The translations under genes and the position numbers were made by a program. A DNA stretch of 64,000 nt, taken from assembly GCA_964392325.1 (NCBI GenBank), contig CAYMPJ010000004.1, positions 62,001 through 126,000 on the forward strand. Reading direction: 5' to 3'. Shown piece by piece: positions 52,231 to 60,276 of this stretch (its first letter is position 1; the number at the start of each line of letters is the position of its first letter). Under the pieces are notes generated by a model that saw only the letters and a program-made list of their open reading frames with translations, was not told the origin of the DNA and did no database searches. This DNA is from CALLPQ01 sp964392325 (GTDB taxonomy: Bacteria > Pseudomonadota > Alphaproteobacteria > Caulobacterales > Parvularculaceae).

Positions 52231-53580
52231 ATGATGATATCCCGTAATTTATTCGGTTTGAGATATTTACGCTCTTCTCTTTTTCCGGTTCTATTTGCCA
52301 CTCTTTTTATTGCGTCTTGCGGGGAGCAAAAAAGCACCATCGCTTTAAAAGGGCAGACTTCCCCCTATCTTCTCCTATTTGCGGGAGATCATGACACAAA
52401 AGACTCAGACTTTATTGCGGTTCTCGATGTTGATCCAAAAAGCGACGCTATAAGTGCGCCCCTGACGTCGATTGAAACAGGTCAGCAAAATTCCATGCCC
52501 CATCATATGGAATATGTGGCCCCGCCCGCTGGTGAGCCCATATTTATGAACGGCCACCGTCATGAAGCCAGCATGATTGTTGATGTGGCGGATTTGCCCA
52601 ATATTACTATCCGTAAATCCTTCACGCCGCCAAGCCCGTTTCGCTTTCCTCATGATTATACCCGCACACCAGGGGGGACGCGTCTTGTCGGGTTTTTGCG
52701 CAGCGACGGGGCGAGCCCTGATGCGGATGAAAAAACCTCGCCGGGCTATCACGGGGGTATCGCAGAATATAATCAAGATGGCGAGGTGATACGATCAGTG
52801 TCAGCGGCGGTTCCCGGCGCCCAAAAGGCGGTGCGCCCATATGCATTTGCGCTTCTTCCAGAGATTGACCGGTTTGTCGTAACAAGTGCGCCGATGATGG
52901 AAACTTCGTGGGCGGATGTTATTCAGGTTTATAGATATTCCGATTTTGAATTGCTGCACACAATCGAATTGCCGGTCGGAGTATTGGCAAATGGAGAAGA
53001 AGTACCAGGTTCGCAGGCTGCCGGTTTTGGGCCGCGGATTTTAGGGGATGGGACAGTTTTTCTAAATTCTTATGGGTGCGCGTTTTATCATCTATCTCAA
53101 ATCGATAGTGACGCGCCAAGCTTAAAGCTTGTTCATACGATTGCGACCGCTCCCACAAATAATCCGGGAAAAATCAGAGGCGCTTGCGGCATACCCTTTC
53201 GCGTCGGGCATTATTGGGTTCAGCCTGTGGGCCATAAAAACAGTGTTGTTGTTTTGGATATTAAAGACCCCCTAAACCCACGTGAAGTTTTTCATCTCTC
53301 AACGCCAAAAGACTTTAAGCCCCACTGGTTAGCGAAAGACCCGCGCGCCAATAGATTGATTTTAGGTGCTGAACTTGGCGGCGAACAGGGGTTTTATGTT
53401 TTGCGGATTGACGAAAAAACAGGCGCTCTTGATTTTGATGATCATTTTCAGGCGCGAAGGAAAAAGGGTTTATTCAAATCCAAAAGCATGGGCTATATTT
53501 CTCTTGAGCGAGATGAATGGCCTCATGGCAAGACGGGCCACGCCTGGGGCCATGCTGCTTTGTTTTTAAATCATCAATAG
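52231..53580 (+). CDS. Putative beta-propeller lipoprotein, His-rich
   Basis: A 449-residue exported protein with a lipoprotein signal (LFIASCGEQK, Cys about residue 30). Repeated beta-rich units with VLDVDPKSD, VDVADLP, VVLDIKDPLNP and VLRIDEKTG suggest a seven-bladed propeller. His residues recur at equivalent places: MPHHMEY, NGHRHEAS, FPHDYT, KPHWLAKDP and HAWGHAALF. That pattern recalls metal-binding propellers such as the selenium-binding/methanethiol oxidase family, though their other motifs are not seen. Function unknown; converges with the serine hydrolase gene, 5 bases apart. Confidence 0.7.
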   Translation: MMISRNLFGLRYLRSSLFPVLFATLFIASCGEQKSTIALKGQTSPYLLLFAGDHDTKDSDFIAVLDVDPKSDAISAPLTSIETGQQNSMPHHMEYVAPPAGEPIFMNGHRHEASMIVDVADLPNITIRKSFTPPSPFRFPHDYTRTPGGTRLVGFLRSDGASPDADEKTSPGYHGGIAEYNQDGEVIRSVSAAVPGAQKAVRPYAFALLPEIDRFVVTSAPMMETSWADVIQVYRYSDFELLHTIELPVGVLANGEEVPGSQAAGFGPRILGDGTVFLNSYGCAFYHLSQIDSDAPSLKLVHTIATAPTNNPGKIRGACGIPFRVGHYWVQPVGHKNSVVVLDIKDPLNPREVFHLSTPKDFKPHWLAKDPRANRLILGAELGGEQGFYVLRIDEKTGALDFDDHFQARRKKGLFKSKSMGYISLERDEWPHGKTGHAWGHAALFLNHQ

Positions 53581-53585
53581 GATTA

Positions 53586-54914
53586 TTACCGATTAATATT
53601 TTTAGTGATGGCGTTGTGAACGCCTTCGCCAAGAGTTGCAGCGGCGTTAGAGGGTCGATCAAACGGGCCGGGCTCGCGCTGTGCCATGACCATCCAGGCA
53701 AGATTATTATCGAGATCAACCGTAAAGCTTGTGTCATAATAGCCGCCCCAGCCAAATTGACCCGCTGGAATGGAAACCCATCCGGCCAAGCCAAAACCGC
53801 GTTGTTGGGATGCCCAATCTTTTGGGGAGGCATTGGCCGTCACATGGTTTGACATCATAAGATCAATAGAGTCTTTTGAGATTATGCGCTTGCCCGCCAG
53901 CGCGCCCCGATTGATCAGCATTTGCATGAATTTAAAATAATCCCCGGCGGTAGAAACAAGTCCGCCGCCGCCGGAATACCATCCGGCACCATTTTTATTG
54001 GGGTTTTTGATAAGATCACCGCCATCAAACGGAATAATCTCGCCTAGCTCGTTATGGGCGTAAACGGTTGCAATATTTTCAAGATCGGTTTCGTCAAATA
54101 GGAAAAATGTATCCTTCATGCCCAAAGGATCAAATATTCGTGTTTGCATAAACGCTTCGAGATTTTGACCCGAAAGCACCTCGACAATGCGACCCAAAAC
54201 ATCCGTAGCATAACTATATTGCCATCTCGTTCCCGGGTTTGTGTAGAGGGGGAGGGTTGCAAGATGATTGATGCGGGCTTCTAAATCCCCTTCGATAAAA
54301 TAGAGATGATTGTCCAGATAGAATTTGCCAAGATCCGTTTGAAAATCAAAAAGATATCCAAGGCCAGCTGTATGAGTGAGGAGCTGGCGTATGGTTATGG
54401 GGCTTTGTAGTTTGGTTGTCGGGATTTGCCCGTTTTTATCGAAACTAAGGGAGGTTGCAACACGCATTTTTGCGAGCGCAGGAATATAGTCTGCTGCCGG
54501 ATCATCAAGACCCAGTTTTCCTTCTTCCATCAACATTAAAATTGCAAGACTGGTGATCGGCTTGGTCATGCTGGCGATGCGAAATCTTGTATCGATGCTC
54601 ATTGGCAGGGCGCTCTCCCGGTCCGCCATACCCAATGCACTTTGATGAATAATCTCTCCATCTTTTGCCACCAGCGTGACAAAGCCAGCGCGAATTTTTG
54701 CATCCACTTCATCTTGCAAGTACTTATCAATTTGCGCAAAAGATTTGTCTAAAGAAGACTGATCTGTAATGAGAGGGTTTTGCCGCGAGGTTATTTCTGT
54801 TTGAGGGGCGCTCACCGATGCGGGACTCTGGATTTCACCGCTATCGCTACAGGCTCCTATTAGGGAAAGCGCAGCTATTAAGAACGTAGCTTTGAGAGAA
54901 TGAAAAAATTTCAT
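53586..54914 (-). CDS. Serine hydrolase, class C beta-lactamase family lipoprotein
   Basis: This 442-residue lipoprotein has the signal ending LIGACSDSG. The penicillin-binding-protein/esterase fold has the nucleophile motif IASMTKPIT (SxxK, about residues 115-123) and the YxN-like element WQYSYATDVLG (about 233-243). A C-terminal KTG-equivalent, FGWGGYYDTSF (about 398-408), replaces the Lys by Gly/Trp, as in EstB-like esterases. It probably hydrolyses esters or peptides in the periplasm; a true beta-lactamase is less likely. Single gene. Confidence 0.87.
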   Translation of the reverse strand: MKFFHSLKATFLIAALSLIGACSDSGEIQSPASVSAPQTEITSRQNPLITDQSSLDKSFAQIDKYLQDEVDAKIRAGFVTLVAKDGEIIHQSALGMADRESALPMSIDTRFRIASMTKPITSLAILMLMEEGKLGLDDPAADYIPALAKMRVATSLSFDKNGQIPTTKLQSPITIRQLLTHTAGLGYLFDFQTDLGKFYLDNHLYFIEGDLEARINHLATLPLYTNPGTRWQYSYATDVLGRIVEVLSGQNLEAFMQTRIFDPLGMKDTFFLFDETDLENIATVYAHNELGEIIPFDGGDLIKNPNKNGAGWYSGGGGLVSTAGDYFKFMQMLINRGALAGKRIISKDSIDLMMSNHVTANASPKDWASQQRGFGLAGWVSIPAGQFGWGGYYDTSFTVDLDNNLAWMVMAQREPGPFDRPSNAAATLGEGVHNAITKNINR

Positions 54915-55090
54915 CGGCGCTGCCTTTTTATTATCGGGAAAATTTTATTGCGGGTCGCATTTCAAGACTTAAACTTAAATCTATGCCTTAAACATCCCCC
55001 TATTGAGGGAGGAAATCGACTTTATGGTCTGCTTAAAAAAACGACTATAGTTTAGGCAAGGGCGGAATGCATGAAGATTATACAGTCACT

Positions 55091-55660
55091 CTATTCATTG
55101 ATGTGATAGATAAAAAAACTAATGCGCGTATCCCCATAGGTGCGATGATCCCGGATTTTAAAATTGGGTAGGTCTATGGCGTCTTCGTCTTTGGCCTGTT
55201 CAACAATAATCATCGCTTCCTCTTCCAGCCAACCGCCCTGGACAAGGCTTTGCATGGCGCGCGGGGCAAAGTCTTTGCGGTAGGGCGGGTCAAGAAAAGC
55301 CAGATTAAATGGCCCGCCAGCATTGGCAGGGAGCTTGCCCAAAGCGAGCGCCGATCGTCGCAGAATGCGCATTACGCCAAAAAGGCCAAGGGCTTCAATA
55401 TTATTGCGGATCGCGCCTCTGGCGCTGGCATCCTGTTCGATAAATAAGCAAGAGGCCGCGCCCCGCGATATGGCCTCAAACCCCAATGCGCCGGACCCGG
55501 CAAAACAGTCAATGACCTTTGCCCCCTCCAAGCTCAGGGATTTATCATGGGCAAGTATGTTGAATAGCGACTCCCGGGTGCGATCAGTGGTTGGACGTGA
55601 AACATCGCCCTTAGCTGCATTGATGCGCCGCCCTTTAAATTGTCCGCCCGTAATTCTCAT
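55091..55660 (-). CDS. rsmD: 16S rRNA (guanine966-N2)-methyltransferase RsmD
   Basis: This 189-residue Rossmann methyltransferase starts MRITGGQFKGRRI, the family opening. RPTTDRTRESLFNIL (about 22-36), the SAM loop VIDCFAGSGALGFEAISRG (about 49-67) and the catalytic FLDPPYRKDF (about 125-134) are present. It methylates G966 of 16S rRNA. It follows the Rrf2 gene by 15 bases on the same strand, so the two are probably cotranscribed. Confidence 0.94.
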   Translation of the reverse strand: MRITGGQFKGRRINAAKGDVSRPTTDRTRESLFNILAHDKSLSLEGAKVIDCFAGSGALGFEAISRGAASCLFIEQDASARGAIRNNIEALGLFGVMRILRRSALALGKLPANAGGPFNLAFLDPPYRKDFAPRAMQSLVQGGWLEEEAMIIVEQAKDEDAIDLPNFKIRDHRTYGDTRISFFIYHINE

Positions 55661-55675
55661 TTGATTGTCTCTTAT

Positions 55676-56182
55676 TTATTTTTTCAAAGAGCTGTTGGTC
55701 ATTTCAGCACTCAGCCAGTTCCCAAACTTTACTGCTTTGGCCATATCGGATTTTTCGGCGATATCCTGACTAAGGGTTGCAAGGTTTGTCGATTTTAATG
55801 TGTCGCGAAACGCGTTTTCAGCCGCATAAAAGCTGGCCGCGATGGGGCAAGCCTGTTTACACGCGGCAGGCTTATTTTTACAGGGGCCCTTTTGACGTAT
55901 TTCGGTACATCGAAAGGCAGGGCGCGAGCCCTCTATGGCCTGTGTAATATCCCAAAGGGAAATATCATTGGGGGCGTGCGCTAACATATATCCGCCATTG
56001 GCGCCGCGATTAGAGGCGATAAGCCCGGCTTTACTAAGAGCCTGCAACTGTTTCGCCATATAAGCGGGGGGCACATCATGATAGCGCGCAAGGGCCTCAG
56101 CGCGCAGTCCTTTTCCCGGCGGCAGGGCCGCCAGCAAGGTACAGGCATGAACCGCCCATTCGACACCGGAAGAAATTTTCAT
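55676..56182 (-). CDS. Rrf2 family transcriptional regulator
   Basis: This is a 168-residue winged-helix regulator. The DNA-binding region runs from VEWAVHACTLLAAL through LARYHDVPPAYMAKQLQAL to SNRGANGGYML. Four cysteines follow in RCTEIRQKGPCKNKPAACKQACPIA (in parts: CTEIRQKGPC and CKQAC, about 92-115), the segment that binds an Fe-S cluster in IscR/NsrR relatives. It likely senses NO, redox state or iron-sulfur status. A palindrome between it and the divergent cytochrome-b-like gene is the probable operator for both. Confidence 0.88.
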   Translation of the reverse strand: MKISSGVEWAVHACTLLAALPPGKGLRAEALARYHDVPPAYMAKQLQALSKAGLIASNRGANGGYMLAHAPNDISLWDITQAIEGSRPAFRCTEIRQKGPCKNKPAACKQACPIAASFYAAENAFRDTLKSTNLATLSQDIAEKSDMAKAVKFGNWLSAEMTNSSLKK

Positions 56183-56203
56183 GAGGGGTTGATAACAGGC
56201 TTA

Positions 56204-56252
56204 TATTCGGATAGATAGTGTCTGATTAAATCGGATAAAAAATATCCGAATA
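56204..56252. promoter_or_regulatory. Probable Rrf2 operator with repeated CGGATA units
   Basis: A 19-base palindrome TCGGATA-AAAAA-TATCCGA lies at 56231-56249. A further copy TATTCGGATA at 56204-56213 mirrors TATCCGAATA at 56243-56252. The sites lie 19-68 bases before the membrane gene start and just upstream of the regulator, as expected for joint and self control. Confidence 0.7.
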
Positions 56253-56270
56253 AAGTGTAAAGGTGGCCAG

Positions 56271-56897
56271 ATGGTAAACAAGCTCCATAAGACCTTGGCA
56301 ATCGTGTTGGGGTTCTTTCTGATAACCCATATCGGGGTTCATATTTTTACAATAGGCGGCCCCGAAACCCATCAACGGGCGTTGGAAACCGTGCAGTGGC
56401 TATACCGCAATCGCTATGTGGAACCCTTTTTATTGCTCGCGATTATCCTGCAGATTTTTACCGGTATAAAATTTGTTGCGCGGCGCTGGCGTGAACAAAA
56501 CAAATCACTCTGGTCATGGCTTCAAATCATCAGCGGGATTTATTTGGTGCTGTTTTTTAGTCTGCATACGAGCGCTGCTTTAATGGCGCGGCATGTATTT
56601 GACCTAGACACAAATTTTTATTGGGCGGCGGGTACGGTTTTAAATAAACCGCTTTTATGGTTTTTTCGCCCTTATTATTTTTTTGGTATTGTTGCCGTTT
56701 TTATCCATATTGCCGCAGCGCTCTATTTTAATATGGCCGATACTGCCCGGCGGTTGTGGATTACAAGGGGAATGATCTTATCGGCTATCATCATTGCAAC
56801 ACTTATTGTCGCAAGTTTATCTGGGGCATTCTATAAAATTAATATGCCTAAAGAGTATATTGATTTTTATAATGCTTATGCCGATTTATTGCGATGA
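56271..56897 (+). CDS. Cytochrome-b-like membrane protein
   Basis: This 208-residue protein has five hydrophobic segments and several His residues placed within them: LITHIGVHIF (residues 18-27), SLHTSAALMARH (about 98-109) and VFIHIAAALYF (about 145-155). The layout resembles the membrane subunit of succinate dehydrogenase/fumarate reductase or small cytochrome b proteins, where such histidines ligate haem b. No flavoprotein or Fe-S partner is encoded beside it. Control by an Fe-S-type Rrf2 regulator points to an electron-transfer or NO/oxygen-related role. Its last bases overlap the end of the hydrolase gene on the other strand. Confidence 0.78.
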   Translation: MVNKLHKTLAIVLGFFLITHIGVHIFTIGGPETHQRALETVQWLYRNRYVEPFLLLAIILQIFTGIKFVARRWREQNKSLWSWLQIISGIYLVLFFSLHTSAALMARHVFDLDTNFYWAAGTVLNKPLLWFFRPYYFFGIVAVFIHIAAALYFNMADTARRLWITRGMILSAIIIATLIVASLSGAFYKINMPKEYIDFYNAYADLLR

Positions 56898-57677
56898 TAA
56901 AAAAGACAAAGCTTCTTCAAATTGTTTGGCTTTGGGTAAGCTATGCCCCAATTTTCTGTCATCGATGAGCAGCACTTTCGATTGATCGATTTTTTTATAT
57001 TGCCGATAAGTTTTAATAACTTCCCGTCGTGCGTGATCCTTGCGTCCGGTCACAAATACAAAATGCCCGTTTTCTATAACATTATGCAGGTCTGCTTTTT
57101 TGCCTTTCCATTTAAAAGCACCGCCGATAAGAAGCGCGCCTTTAAACAGATTGGGAATAGACTCGATTAAAAGAGAGGAAACTCTTGCGCCGCCAGAAAA
57201 CCCGGAAATATATTTCTTGTCAGAATTGGTGGTATAGCGTGCATTGATAAGCTTTAGCGCGATGAGCGTATTGGCAATGCGCCGATTGGTGGGCGCTGTG
57301 TTACCATGATCGTTCGCACTAATAAAAATCATATTCTCCTGTTGCAAAACCCGATACCAGGAATCTGGCGGTGCGCCGCGAGGTGTCGGGCTGATATAGA
57401 CAAGCACACCGGGCGGGTTATCGAGGTCATAGGTTTCGGGCACATATATATGCCACGATGATAAACTATTTTCATCAATGTCAGGAGAGATGCGGGCAAG
57501 CTCTTTAACATCTACAATGTCACTGAGTTTGATTTCCAGATCAAAAGCGCCGGTTTTTATTCGCCCCCTATCGCTGGATTTCCCGCCGGATAGTTCGCCT
57601 GATTGTCCATAGGCCAGCTGAGCTGAGGCTATCATCAGCAAAGAAATAAGTAGGAAGACTTGCTTCAGGAATTTCAT
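56886..57677 (-). CDS. Exported alpha/beta-hydrolase-like protein
   Basis: A 263-residue protein with a clear signal peptide (ends AQLAYGQS, about residue 26). The hydrolase core shows GVLVYISPTPRG, MIFISANDHGN, the nucleophile elbow KYISGFSGGARVSS (Ser about residue 164) and a possible catalytic His in KLGHSLPKAKQF near the C-terminus. The arrangement resembles polyhydroxybutyrate-depolymerase or esterase-type enzymes. The substrate is unknown. It ends tail-to-tail with the membrane gene, overlapping by 12 bases. Confidence 0.75.
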   Translation of the reverse strand: MKFLKQVFLLISLLMIASAQLAYGQSGELSGGKSSDRGRIKTGAFDLEIKLSDIVDVKELARISPDIDENSLSSWHIYVPETYDLDNPPGVLVYISPTPRGAPPDSWYRVLQQENMIFISANDHGNTAPTNRRIANTLIALKLINARYTTNSDKKYISGFSGGARVSSLLIESIPNLFKGALLIGGAFKWKGKKADLHNVIENGHFVFVTGRKDHARREVIKTYRQYKKIDQSKVLLIDDRKLGHSLPKAKQFEEALSFLSSQ

Positions 57678-57737
57678 AAATTTTGCCAGTTCCAGATTTA
57701 CCTATTGGTTAGGCAATGAGAATATTCATGAAAAACA

Positions 57738-57926
57738 CTATTCGTCAAATTTATCGTCCAGCTTGTGTTGGTCGAGGCGGCTTTTATCTTTTTCTGTTTT
57801 AGTATGATCCATGCTTTTCTCGTGCTTGGTTCGTCCGAATTTAATCCGGTTTTCTTCTGCGCGCTTTTCTTTTTCCGCGCGCTGTTTTTCTTTGCGAGCT
57901 TTGTTGAGATTGATGATATTGTTCAT
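57738..57926 (-). CDS. DUF4169 family small protein
   Basis: This 62-residue, highly charged helical protein matches the alphaproteobacterial DUF4169 family: it starts MNNIINLNKARKEKQRAEKE, has NRIKFGRTKHEK in the middle and ends in the acidic DDKFDE with LDQHKLD. Function is unknown. Its start overlaps the stop of the upstream 183-residue gene by four bases, indicating coupled translation. Confidence 0.85.
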   Translation of the reverse strand: MNNIINLNKARKEKQRAEKEKRAEENRIKFGRTKHEKSMDHTKTEKDKSRLDQHKLDDKFDE

Positions 57927-58474
57927 ATGGCTGGCGCCTCTTTGTTGAAATTTTCGAGCCGGGCAATTTGCATTGTATCACTGTAAAATTGCCGCCAGCT
58001 TTTTTTGTTTTTAAAAATTAAAGGTTGCATAGCGCGCAATACATCGCGCAGAGAATAATAGTGCAATTCGAATGTCAGGCTGGTGTAATGGATCATTCTT
58101 TCACTGATATGGTCGCGAAGCTCAACGGTTTGCGTACGCGCTATGCCATGCTCTTCGAGACTATTGAAGATGTGCTCCATTTCTTCATCATCAAATTTAA
58201 GATCGAGGAAAGGCTCTGCAATACAAGACCATGCATCAAAGCGTTTGTGGACGGGTATTGAGTGCGCCGCGCAAAATTTTCGAACTGGCTGGGTTGTGTC
58301 TTCGTTGAAAAAAATAAATTCACCATCTTTGAGCAATAGGGCAGGGTCTAGCCAATCGACAAACTCCGAGATTTGACTGTGCTCAATCTCTCTGCGTTTG
58401 CGCTTAGGGAATGGATAGCGCGGCAGGATAAGTTTGTGGTTGTCCTCAATTTTTATATCAAAGGCTTTGTTCAT
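57923..58474 (-). CDS. Uncharacterised 183-residue protein cotranscribed with DUF4169
   Basis: A soluble protein without a domain I recognise. The N-terminal third is basic (ILPRYPFPKRKRREI), followed by LLKDGEFIFFNED, FDAWSCIAEPFLDLKF and a helical C-terminus with FKNKKSWRQFYSDTM. Composition and a start immediately after the rluB stop region suggest a real gene in one leftward set (rluB is about 40 bases upstream in the reading direction only if transcripts run through). Function unknown. Confidence 0.7.
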   Translation of the reverse strand: MNKAFDIKIEDNHKLILPRYPFPKRKRREIEHSQISEFVDWLDPALLLKDGEFIFFNEDTTQPVRKFCAAHSIPVHKRFDAWSCIAEPFLDLKFDDEEMEHIFNSLEEHGIARTQTVELRDHISERMIHYTSLTFELHYYSLRDVLRAMQPLIFKNKKSWRQFYSDTMQIARLENFNKEAPAI

Positions 58475-58514
58475 TTTTAGACTTCATGGTTTTAACCAAG
58501 CGGCGCGAGCGGGT

Positions 58515-59306
58515 TTAAAGGCCAATTTCCGCGCATATCTTTTTGCCTAACTGTTCTTTTAATTGTTTACCCGGCACTTCTTCAATACTGTCTTTTTGCA
58601 GTTTTCCTAACTGGAATGGTCCGTAAGCGGTGCGAATGAGACGGTTAACATGTAGATCGAGATGACGGCAGACATTTCGAATTTCCCGGTTTTTTCCTTC
58701 ATTGATCGACATGGATATCCAGACATTGCCCCCTTGGACACTATCGAGTGTTGCCCGTATCGGGCCATAGTGAATGCCTTCAACAGTTACCCCTTCTTTG
58801 AGGGCATCAAGTTGGGGTTGTTTGATATGTCCATAGGCGCGCAGGCGATAGCGTCGGGTCCAACCGGTAGAGGGCAGTTCAAGCTGGCGCGCCAATCCGC
58901 CATCATTGGTCAGCAGTAATAATCCTTCGGTGGTCAAATCAAGACGGCCAATAGAGATCACTCTTGGTAGCCTGCCATCTAGGGCATCAAAGACGGTTCG
59001 TCGTCCCTCCGGATCATTATGTGTGGTGACCAGACCCGCAGCTTTATGATAGCGCCATAACCGCACCGGTTGTTTTTTGCCAATGCGCGTGCCGTCAACG
59101 CGTATATCCATATCCGGGGTTACTTTAAAGGCCGGGGTCGTCAGGGTCACGCCATTGACGCTAACAATACCCTGTTCGATCAAGCGTTCCGCTTCCCGCC
59201 GGGAGGCGACCCCGGCACGGGCAAGAAACTTCGCAATACGCTCTCCGGGAGGGCCGCTTTCGGTATTTGGGGTATCATCTGGATTTTTGGTGGTTTGTTT
59301 TGTCAT
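58515..59306 (-). CDS. RluB/RsuA-type rRNA pseudouridine synthase
   Basis: This 263-residue protein from the ATG at 59306 (MTKQTTKNPDD) has an N-terminal S4 RNA-binding domain (KFLARAGVASRREAERLIEQG, in part: FLARAGVASRREAERL, about residues 26-42). The synthase domain follows with the catalytic Asp in SIGRLDLTTEGLLLLTNDG (about 119-137). The pattern fits RluB (23S rRNA) or RsuA (16S rRNA). The frame is open 81 codons further upstream across the tadA gene on the other strand, but that is antisense overlap and not part of the protein. It is divergent from tadA. Confidence 0.92.
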   Translation of the reverse strand: MTKQTTKNPDDTPNTESGPPGERIAKFLARAGVASRREAERLIEQGIVSVNGVTLTTPAFKVTPDMDIRVDGTRIGKKQPVRLWRYHKAAGLVTTHNDPEGRRTVFDALDGRLPRVISIGRLDLTTEGLLLLTNDGGLARQLELPSTGWTRRYRLRAYGHIKQPQLDALKEGVTVEGIHYGPIRATLDSVQGGNVWISMSINEGKNREIRNVCRHLDLHVNRLIRTAYGPFQLGKLQKDSIEEVPGKQLKEQLGKKICAEIGL

Positions 59307-59352
59307 AAGCTTGGGTCTAGCATCACCCCGTTGATTAAGCGATAGTCTGTTG

Positions 59353-59802
59353 ATGACTGATGAAGAATATATGCAAGCGGCATTAGATGCGGCTCGGGAG
59401 GCGGCGCGTATCGGCGAAGTTCCGATTGGTGCTGTCTTGGCTGATGAACAGGGCAAAATTATCGCTTGTGCTGGCAACCAGATGATCGGAAACCATAACC
59501 CGGTTGGACACGCAGAGATTAGAGCGCTGCAACAGGGGGCAAAACTCAAGGAAAATTACCGCCTGCCCGAATGCACGCTTTTTGTGACCCTTGAACCTTG
59601 CACCATGTGCGCCGGTGCGATTTCTCTGGCGCGGATCAAGCGGCTGGTGATTGCTGCCTCCGATCCCAAAGGGGGCGCGGTTTGGCATGGGGTAAAATTT
59701 TTTGAACAAGCCACCTGTCATTGGCGTCCAACTGTCGAGCAGGGGCCCTTTGCCGAGGAAGCCGGAGAGTTATTGCGGACATTTTTTAAAGCAAGACGAT
59801 AA
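59353..59802 (+). CDS. tadA: tRNA-specific adenosine deaminase TadA
   Basis: This 149-residue zinc deaminase converts A34 to inosine in the wobble position of tRNA-Arg(ACG). The proton-shuttling/zinc motif HAEIRAL (about residues 57-63) and the zinc pair TLEPCTMCAGAI (about 84-95) are intact, with NHNPVGHAEI and AASDPKGGAVW in the expected places. A TTG precedes the ATG directly. Short and ordinary for the family; divergent from the pseudouridine synthase with 46 bases between. Confidence 0.94.
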   Translation: MTDEEYMQAALDAAREAARIGEVPIGAVLADEQGKIIACAGNQMIGNHNPVGHAEIRALQQGAKLKENYRLPECTLFVTLEPCTMCAGAISLARIKRLVIAASDPKGGAVWHGVKFFEQATCHWRPTVEQGPFAEEAGELLRTFFKARR

Positions 59803-59942
59803 ACTATATTTGTGCGCTGCACCCTCACAAATATTTGGGTTTGTGTTCTCAAAGCTGTGTAGCTTCGCGATAGGACTTGTTTTGATCGAGAAGGGGTTTT
59901 GAAGCATGATGGACTTCAGATAACGAAAAGGAGTTATTAGCC

Positions 59943-60125
59943 ATGAATGCAGTCAATCAAGCTTTTATTATGTGGGAAAAACTCAACCAACCGCGCCGTG
60001 CCAATGCACGTGTCAGTGCGTGTTCAAATGATCCCTCCTGTTCAGCATATGAGGCGCAAACTTCAAGCAAAAAAGATCAAGAAGGAGAGTTTGAATTTCA
60101 GGACGCTGCGTCTAGCCGCGTTTAG
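59943..60125 (+). CDS. Possible small protein with a strong ribosome site
   Basis: A 60-residue frame starts 9 bases after AAAGGAG. It reads MNAVNQAFIMWEKLNQPRR, then a Ser/Asp/Glu-rich tail with CSNDPSC. There is no signal or known domain. The ribosome site is better than for most neighbours, which supports translation, but composition alone cannot prove a gene. Confidence 0.45.
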   Translation: MNAVNQAFIMWEKLNQPRRANARVSACSNDPSCSAYEAQTSSKKDQEGEFEFQDAASSRV

Positions 60126-60276
60126 ACACCTAACTAAACGGTGATGAAAGTGTGGAGAGAATATTCTCGAACAGGATATTTTCTTCACATTTAAAGAGTT
60201 TTTCGCTACATCTTATGATAGTGTATTTTCACAATAGATCGCCTAACCGCGGGTGATTTTCATAAGGGGTATCGAG

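Noticed and set aside
53586..54914. Antibiotic-resistance beta-lactamase
   Set aside because: The KTG motif is replaced and the wording fits EstB-like esterases, so resistance is not supported.
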